Part shown: one piece after another, positions 29,744-33,498 of the stretch
How positions within the stretch are numbered: position 1 is the first letter of the stretch
How the letters are laid out: the number at the start of each line of letters is the position of its first letter
Position numbers and translations under genes: made by a program
NCBI RefSeq assembly: GCF_030452765.1
Contig: NZ_JAKDLO010000024.1
Location: 1-33,498 of the forward strand
From: Intrasporangium sp.
Lineage (GTDB): Bacteria > Actinomycetota > Actinomycetes > Actinomycetales > Dermatophilaceae
Length of the DNA stretch: 33,498 nt
Reading direction: 5' to 3'
The notes under the pieces: generated by a model
Told to the model about the DNA's origin: nothing
Seen by the model: only the letters and a program-made list of their open reading frames with translations
The model's database searches: none

Positions 29744-29807
29744 TCATGCTTGCTGGTCGTTGTGCTTGTCGGTCGTCATGCTTGTCGGTAGTTCGATTTG
29801 CCGGTCG
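29744..29807. repeat. Four imperfect 16-bp tandem repeats between tetR and DUF3107
   Basis: Units at 29744-29759, 29760-29775, 29776-29791 and 29792-29807, consensus TCATGCTTGTCGGTCG. On the minus strand units 3 to 1 contain a short frame (29780-29745), ATG to TGA, reading MTTDKHNDQQA. It ends just before the DUF3107 ribosome site. Confidence 0.75.
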
Positions 29808-29825
29808 CTGCCACCTGCCGTCACC

Positions 29826-30491
29826 TTAACCAGCAGGGGCGACGGCCGATTCCCGGCCGTCGGCGCCCTCGCCACGGGGAACGAGGGGGAAGGCAGCGAT
29901 CCCGCGCCGGATGAGCGCCCCGGTGATGCGGGTTGCCGTCTCCTTCGAGATCGCCTCGCCGTGGCTCAGCCAGTGCCGGGCCGCGGTCTGGGCGAGGCCG
30001 ACGAGGCCGACGCCGATCATGACGGCCTCCTCCTGGCCGAGCTCTGTCTCGTCGCGGATGATGCCGGCCATGGCCTCGGCACACGTCAGCACGATCTCGT
30101 CGAGGCGACGACGCACCTCCGGCTCGTTGGCCAGGTCGGACTCGAAGATGAGGCGGAAGGCCGCACCCTCATGGCTGACGAAGTCGAAGTAGGCGGCGAC
30201 CATCGTGCGGATCCGCACCTTGTTGTCATCGAGCGCCAGGGCATCCCGCACGAGCTGCTCGAGCTCGCTCGCGTGCCGGTCGATGAGCGCCAGGTAGAGC
30301 TCGAGCTTGCCCGGGAAGTGCTGGTAGAGAACAGGCTTCGACACCCCCGCCCGGGCCGCGATGTCGTCCATGGCGGCCTGGTGGTAGCCATTCTCGGCGA
30401 AGACGCCCAAGGCCGCCTCGAGCAGCTGGGCCCGGCGCTCGGTGCGGGGCAGACGCCCCCCACGAGCCGTGGTGTGCAGATCGTCGGGCAT
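29826..30491 (-). CDS. TetR/AcrR-family transcriptional regulator
   Basis: 221-aa regulator. N-terminal helix-turn-helix at about 18-62 (RRAQLLEAALGVFAENGYHQAAMDDIAARAGVSKPVLYQHFPGKLELYLALID), and an all-helical ligand-binding domain after it (RTMVAAYFDFVSHEGAAFRLIFESD, GVGLVGLAQTAARHWLSHG). It corresponds by order to Rv3208 of M. tuberculosis. Ligand unknown. ATG 30491 is chosen because AGGA (30500-30497) lies 5 nt upstream and the HTH follows. The frame reaches 30548. Divergent from moeZ, so autoregulation through the shared 83-bp gap, which holds two TACCG repeats, is likely. Confidence 0.9.
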   Translation of the reverse strand: MPDDLHTTARGGRLPRTERRAQLLEAALGVFAENGYHQAAMDDIAARAGVSKPVLYQHFPGKLELYLALIDRHASELEQLVRDALALDDNKVRIRTMVAAYFDFVSHEGAAFRLIFESDLANEPEVRRRLDEIVLTCAEAMAGIIRDETELGQEEAVMIGVGLVGLAQTAARHWLSHGEAISKETATRITGALIRRGIAAFPLVPRGEGADGRESAVAPAG

Positions 30492-30552
30492 CCGCGTCCT
30501 CTCGTCGTGCCGGAGGCCCGGGACGAGGGCTCCCGCGATGTCGATCACACAA

Positions 30553-30568
30553 TACCGAGCAGTACCGT
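30553..30568 (+). promoter_or_regulatory. moeZ -10 box overlapping TACCG direct repeats
   Basis: TACCG at 30553-30557 and 30563-30567, exactly 10 bp apart. The second is part of TACCGT (30563-30568), which lies 6 nt before the moeZ ATG at 30575 and is its likely leaderless -10 box. A TetR-type operator here would block moeZ directly. Confidence 0.4.
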
Positions 30569-30574
30569 AAGCCC

Positions 30575-31753
30575 ATGGGACGTCAGCCGATCGTGCGGTC
30601 CGGTCGCGAGCTGTCCGGGCCGGAGATCACCCGGTACGCCCGCCATGTCCTCATCCCCGGAGTCGGGCTCGAGGGTCAGGAGCGCCTCGTCGCCGCCAAG
30701 GTCCTCGTGGTCGGTGCCGGTGGCCTGGGGTCGCCGGCGCTGCTCTACCTCGCCGCGGCCGGCGTGGGCACCATCGGCATCGTCGACACGGACGTCGTCG
30801 ACCTGACCAACCTGCACCGCCAGGTCATCCACTCCGAGGCCGACATCGGCCGCCCCAAGACCGAGTCGGCCGAGGCCGCCGTCCACCGCGTGAACCCGCA
30901 CGTGAGCGTCATACGTCATGACGTGCGGCTTGACTCCCGCAACGCGCTCGAGGTCATCAAGGACTACGACGTCGTCGTCGACGGCAGCGACAACTTCCCG
31001 ACGCGATATCTCGTGGGCGACGCGTGCGTCATGCTTGGCAAGCCGCACGTGTGGGGCTCGATCCTGCGCTTCGACGGTCAGGTCTCCGTGTGGTGGGCCG
31101 GCCACGGGCCGTGCTACCGCTGCGTCTTCCCGCAGCCGCCGCCGCCCGGGTCGGTGCCGAGCTGCGCCGAGGGTGGCGTGCTCGGCGTCCTGTGCGCCGC
31201 GATCGGGTCGGTGCAGTCGACGGAGGCCATCAAGCTGCTCCTCGGGATCGGTGAGCCACTCGTCGGCCGGCTGCTGGTCCACGATGCGCTGGCCCAGACG
31301 TGGGACACCCTGACCGTGCGGGCCGACCCGGACTGCCCGGTCTGTGGGACGCACCCGAGCGTCATCGAGCTGATCGACTACGTCGAGTTCTGCGGCGTGC
31401 CGGGCGCGGCTGCGGCCGGCGAGGAGCCGGTGCCGACGGTCACCGTCCGTGAGGCGGCCGACGCACTCGCCGCCACCGACCCGCCGCTGCTCGTGGACGT
31501 ACGCGGCGAGCAGGAGCGGGCCATCGCCGCGATCCCCGGCGCCGTGCCGATCCATCTCGACCTCTTCCGATCCGGCGCGGCCTTCGCCGGGCTGCCTCGT
31601 GACCGGCGGATCCTCATCCACTGCAAGGTCGGTGGTCGTTCCGCGGAAGCGGCCCGGCTGGCGCTGCGCGCCGGGTTCGCCGACGTCGCGAGCGTCGACG
31701 GCGGCATGCTCGCGTGGATCGAGCAGATCGACCCCGCCCAGACGCCCTACTGA
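30575..31753 (+). CDS. moeZ: MoeZ/MoeBR: ThiF-type adenylyltransferase with rhodanese domain
   Basis: 392-aa two-domain enzyme that adenylates the C-terminal Gly of a ubiquitin-like sulfur carrier (MoaD, CysO or ThiS) and then transfers sulfur to it. The E1-like domain spans about 15-270: GAGGLGS nucleotide loop (47-53), DVVDLTNLHRQVIH, zinc pairs C180/C183 (CYRC) and C254/C257 (CPVC), and Cys197 in PSCAEGG. The rhodanese domain spans about 285-392: LLVDVRGEQE and the active-site loop HCKVGGRS with Cys350. The mycobacterial homologue serves molybdopterin and CysO-dependent cysteine synthesis. The ATG 30575 follows TACCGT by 6 nt. The ATL-glyoxalase gene follows after 5 nt, in one operon. Confidence 0.94.
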   Translation: MGRQPIVRSGRELSGPEITRYARHVLIPGVGLEGQERLVAAKVLVVGAGGLGSPALLYLAAAGVGTIGIVDTDVVDLTNLHRQVIHSEADIGRPKTESAEAAVHRVNPHVSVIRHDVRLDSRNALEVIKDYDVVVDGSDNFPTRYLVGDACVMLGKPHVWGSILRFDGQVSVWWAGHGPCYRCVFPQPPPPGSVPSCAEGGVLGVLCAAIGSVQSTEAIKLLLGIGEPLVGRLLVHDALAQTWDTLTVRADPDCPVCGTHPSVIELIDYVEFCGVPGAAAAGEEPVPTVTVREAADALAATDPPLLVDVRGEQERAIAAIPGAVPIHLDLFRSGAAFAGLPRDRRILIHCKVGGRSAEAARLALRAGFADVASVDGGMLAWIEQIDPAQTPY

Positions 31754-31758
31754 CGCCG

Positions 31759-32475
31759 ATGGCGCGGATGACCCTGGAGGAGTACGCCGAACGCGTCCTC
31801 GACCTCGTCGCCCAGGTCCCGGAGGGGCAGGTGGTCGCCTACGGCGACATCGCCCGGATGCTCGGCGAGGGCGGCCCGCGCAACGTCGGCGCCGTGATGA
31901 GCCGCTACGGCTCGGACGTCCCGTGGTGGCGCGTCATCCGGGCCGACGGGCGTCCGCCCCAGTGTCATGACGGTGAGGCGATCGAGCACTGGCGTGCCGA
32001 GGGAACCCCGATGGTGGGCGGTCGCCTCACCGGGGCGAGGGTGGATATGGCGCGCGCCCGATGGGAGGGGCCTGCCGCCGCTGGAGCGACAGGAACCATT
32101 CACCATGTCGAGATCTGGGTGGAGGACCTCGGTACGGACGGTGCCGCCTGGGACTGGCTGCTCGCTCGGCTCGGCTACCGGTTCGGCGACGACTGGGGGC
32201 GGGGCCGCGCCTGGGAGCTCGCCGGCCACTACATCGTCATCGAGTCCGGGCCCGACCTGGTCGCCGGCGGGGTCGAGAGGCGCCGAGCGGGTGTCAACCA
32301 TCTCGCCTTCCACGCGGGGAGTCGTGCGCAGGTCGATGCCCTTGTTGCGGACGCTCCCGCGCACGGATGGTCGCTGCTGTTCGCCGGCGCGCACCCGCAC
32401 GCGGGTGGCCCGGACCACTACGCCGCCTATCTCGAGAGTCCCGGCGGTTTCGAGGTCGAGCTCGTCGCTCGGTGA
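31759..32475 (+). CDS. Alkyltransferase-like (ATL) domain fused to a glyoxalase/VOC domain
   Basis: 238-aa fusion. Residues 1-95 are an MGMT DNA-binding-type domain: AYGDIARMLGEGGPRNVGAVMSRYG, then PWWRVIRADG, where the alkyl-acceptor Cys of the PCHR motif is Trp56. This marks an ATL protein, which binds O6-alkylguanine and recruits nucleotide excision repair but cannot dealkylate. Residues about 112-238 are a vicinal-oxygen-chelate domain, with TIHHVEIWV (His115 or His116), RRAGVNHLAF (His181) and AAYLESPGGFEVELV (Glu) as probable metal ligands. ATG 31759 is 5 nt after the moeZ stop. ATG 31768 is the alternative. The fusion is continuous in one frame with no sign of a frameshift. The role of the VOC half is unknown. 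Confidence 0.86.
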   Translation: MARMTLEEYAERVLDLVAQVPEGQVVAYGDIARMLGEGGPRNVGAVMSRYGSDVPWWRVIRADGRPPQCHDGEAIEHWRAEGTPMVGGRLTGARVDMARARWEGPAAAGATGTIHHVEIWVEDLGTDGAAWDWLLARLGYRFGDDWGRGRAWELAGHYIVIESGPDLVAGGVERRRAGVNHLAFHAGSRAQVDALVADAPAHGWSLLFAGAHPHAGGPDHYAAYLESPGGFEVELVAR

Positions 32476-32592
32476 CGTGCGGCGGTGTCCCGCGTGTTGC
32501 GCCTGTGGACAGCCGGCGCGGGTTGCGCCGTCGGTATGGCATGCTTTGCGCGTTGTTCGTGCGGTTCGCCGCGTATTGATGAGGGGTCTGTC

Positions 32593-33237
32593 GTGACGAT
32601 GCGCCGCAGAGCGATGCCGTATGCCGCTGGGCTGGGGCTGGCGCTCGTGCTCAGTTCCGTGCTGGCCGGGTGCGGGAGCGGTTCGCCGGACCCGGCGTCG
32701 ACGGGTGCCGTGCCGACGGTTGCGTCGTCCAGCGCGCCGACCGGTGCTGCCACGAGTAGCGGCACGACCTCGAGCACGCCGCCGGCGACGCCGACGAGTG
32801 CTAAGCCGACGATCGAGGGCCTGCCCGAGGCGGCCAAGGCACGCACCCGTGCGGGCGCCAACGAGTTCGTCAGGTATTACTTCGAGAAGCTCAACGAGGC
32901 GTGGAGCGTGCCGCGCACAGATGTGTTGCCGGGTTTCGCCTTGGTGAGCTGCAAAACCTGCGCGAACTATCAGAAGACGGCCGTCGGCCTCGCGGCCGAG
33001 GGGGAGCGCTATCGGGGCGACATGGTTGTGACGACGGCCATAGATGGGCTGGGTGAGAACGGCCCGGGCGACCCCAAGTACACCGTGATCGCCGCGTTCA
33101 AGCAGATGCCTGTGGAGCGGGTGGATAGCAACAGTGGCCGGGTCGTGAGTACAGTCACCGCCAAGGAAGGTGCAGTGTTCGTGTATCTCACCTACAGGGA
33201 TCGTTGGCTCATCTCGGGGATACAGGGACGCGACTGA
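32593..33237 (+). CDS. DUF6318-like lipoprotein
   Basis: 214-aa exported lipoprotein. N-terminal signal AGLGLALVLSSVLAGCGSG with a lipobox LAGC, a Ser/Thr/Pro-rich linker (TSSGTTSSTPPATPTSAKPT), and then a small domain EFVRYYFEKLNEAWSVPRTD, VSCKTCANYQ (CxxC), GDMVVTT and FVYLTYRDRWLISGIQ. I recall this pattern as DUF6318, an actinobacterial surface family of unknown function. GTG 32593 with GAGGGG 6 nt upstream is preferred. ATG 32599 is also possible. The early codons include copy 10 of the AGCGGCATAC word. The stop overlaps the next ATG as ATGA/TGATG, so the following secreted protein is translationally coupled. Confidence 0.75.
   Translation: MTMRRRAMPYAAGLGLALVLSSVLAGCGSGSPDPASTGAVPTVASSSAPTGAATSSGTTSSTPPATPTSAKPTIEGLPEAAKARTRAGANEFVRYYFEKLNEAWSVPRTDVLPGFALVSCKTCANYQKTAVGLAAEGERYRGDMVVTTAIDGLGENGPGDPKYTVIAAFKQMPVERVDSNSGRVVSTVTAKEGAVFVYLTYRDRWLISGIQGRD
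32619..32628 (+). repeat. AGCGGCATAC word, copy 10 (complement)
   Basis: Exact GTATGCCGCT in the signal-peptide codons (Pro-Tyr-Ala-Ala) of the DUF6318-like lipoprotein. Confidence 0.6.
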
Positions 33238-33498
33238 TGCGCCTTCGAAGCGCTGCGGCAATCAGTGCGCTTCTCTTGGTTCTCGGTGCCGCAGATGCAT
33301 CCGCTGGCGAGGGAGAAACATTTGTCGGTGGCTATAGCCGCGGTGAAGGGATTCGCGCCAATATAGAAGACCGCGACGGCATCGATAATCTGCGCGCTGG
33401 GAAGGACGTCAAGGGCAAGAAGCTGAAGGACCCGTGGGAGTATGCGACGTCGTTGGCGTGTCCGCAGAATCTGGGTCCGACCGATGGGGTGAACGAGG
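33237..33498 (+). CDS. Secreted protein of unknown function, partial (runs off the window)
   Basis: Open frame of 87 codons from ATG 33237 to the window end, with no stop. It begins with a signal peptide (MRLRSAAAISALLLVLGAAD, then ASAGEGE, cleavage likely after ASA) and continues as a polar, Gly/Asp/Lys-rich sequence (GGYSRGEGIRANIEDRDG). The ATG overlaps the stop of the DUF6318-like gene (TGATG). GC in 33241-33420 is about 59% by my count, well below the rest of the window, and codons end in A or T more often. Family not recognised. Confidence 0.65.
   Translation, partial: MRLRSAAAISALLLVLGAADASAGEGETFVGGYSRGEGIRANIEDRDGIDNLRAGKDVKGKKLKDPWEYATSLACPQNLGPTDGVNE

Noticed and set aside
29744-29807. 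CRISPR-like array
   Set aside because: Units of 16 bp directly abut, no spacers and no cas genes in the window.
1-33498. tRNA, rRNA or insertion-sequence genes
   Set aside because: I found no CCA-ended cloverleaf, rRNA-like block, transposase motif or terminal inverted repeats with target duplications by eye. A covariance-model scan would be needed to exclude a small RNA fully.

Overview
The window looks like chromosome of a high-GC actinobacterium. The base composition is roughly 70% GC and the codons are strongly G/C-ending. GTG starts are common, and many start codons sit 6-7 nt behind a TANNNT box with no Shine-Dalgarno, i.e. leaderless genes. Two blocks match gene neighbourhoods I know from Mycobacterium tuberculosis: htrA-tatB-mrp-DUF1003-MgtE/CBS at the left, and parA-like, rhlE, MiaE-like, DUF3107, tetR, moeZ at the right. 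The gene style fits the Intrasporangiaceae/Micrococcales, but I cannot fix the genus. I see no tRNA, rRNA, CRISPR array, transposase or integrase.

Layout. 1-5.3 kb: envelope and housekeeping genes: an HtrA protease cut by the window edge, TatB, the Fe-S ATPase Mrp, a DUF1003 membrane protein coupled to a PRC/MgtE-N/CBS protein, and a small unknown. 5.3-7.3 kb: two tandem CitE-type CoA-ester lyases. 7.5-10.6 kb: a Tat-exported extensin-like M15-type protein, prolyl-tRNA synthetase and a nitroreductase. 10.7-16.1 kb: a RIO1-like kinase, divergent from a 1099-aa alpha/beta-hydrolase-CHAT protease fusion followed by an orthocaspase. 16.2-23.9 kb: acyl-CoA dehydrogenase, a YflT-like stress protein, aminopeptidase P, a ThrE-type exporter, NadE, a MaoC-like hydratase and a PHP phosphoesterase. 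24.1-26.2 kb: a ParA-like ATPase, an Imm63-like immunity protein and a secreted TNT-type NAD+ glycohydrolase. 26.3-32.5 kb: RhlE-type helicase, MiaE-like ferritin-fold protein, GlsB/YeaQ protein, DUF3107, TetR, MoeZ, and an ATL-glyoxalase fusion. 32.6 kb to the end: a DUF6318 lipoprotein and a partial secreted protein in a stretch of lower GC.

The parts most worth attention are two conflict-type modules and one sequence motif. (1) The hydrolase-CHAT protein carries a complete-looking Ser-Asp-His lipase triad and a His-Cys CHAT protease. It sits directly upstream of a His-Cys caspase, so the pair looks like a proteolytic switch with a built-in hydrolytic effector. (2) The Imm63-like/TNT pair looks like a small toxin-immunity unit next to a conserved parA. 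(3) The 10-mer AGCGGCATAC or its complement occurs ten times where about 0.06 copies are expected by chance, split evenly between strands and half of them between genes.

No gene-free stretch exceeds 300 bases. The longest (27979-28253, 11573-11816, 18124-18332, 7344-7535, 23935-24133, 29318-29508) are described below. All family assignments come from reading the translated sequences against remembered family motifs. No database search was run.
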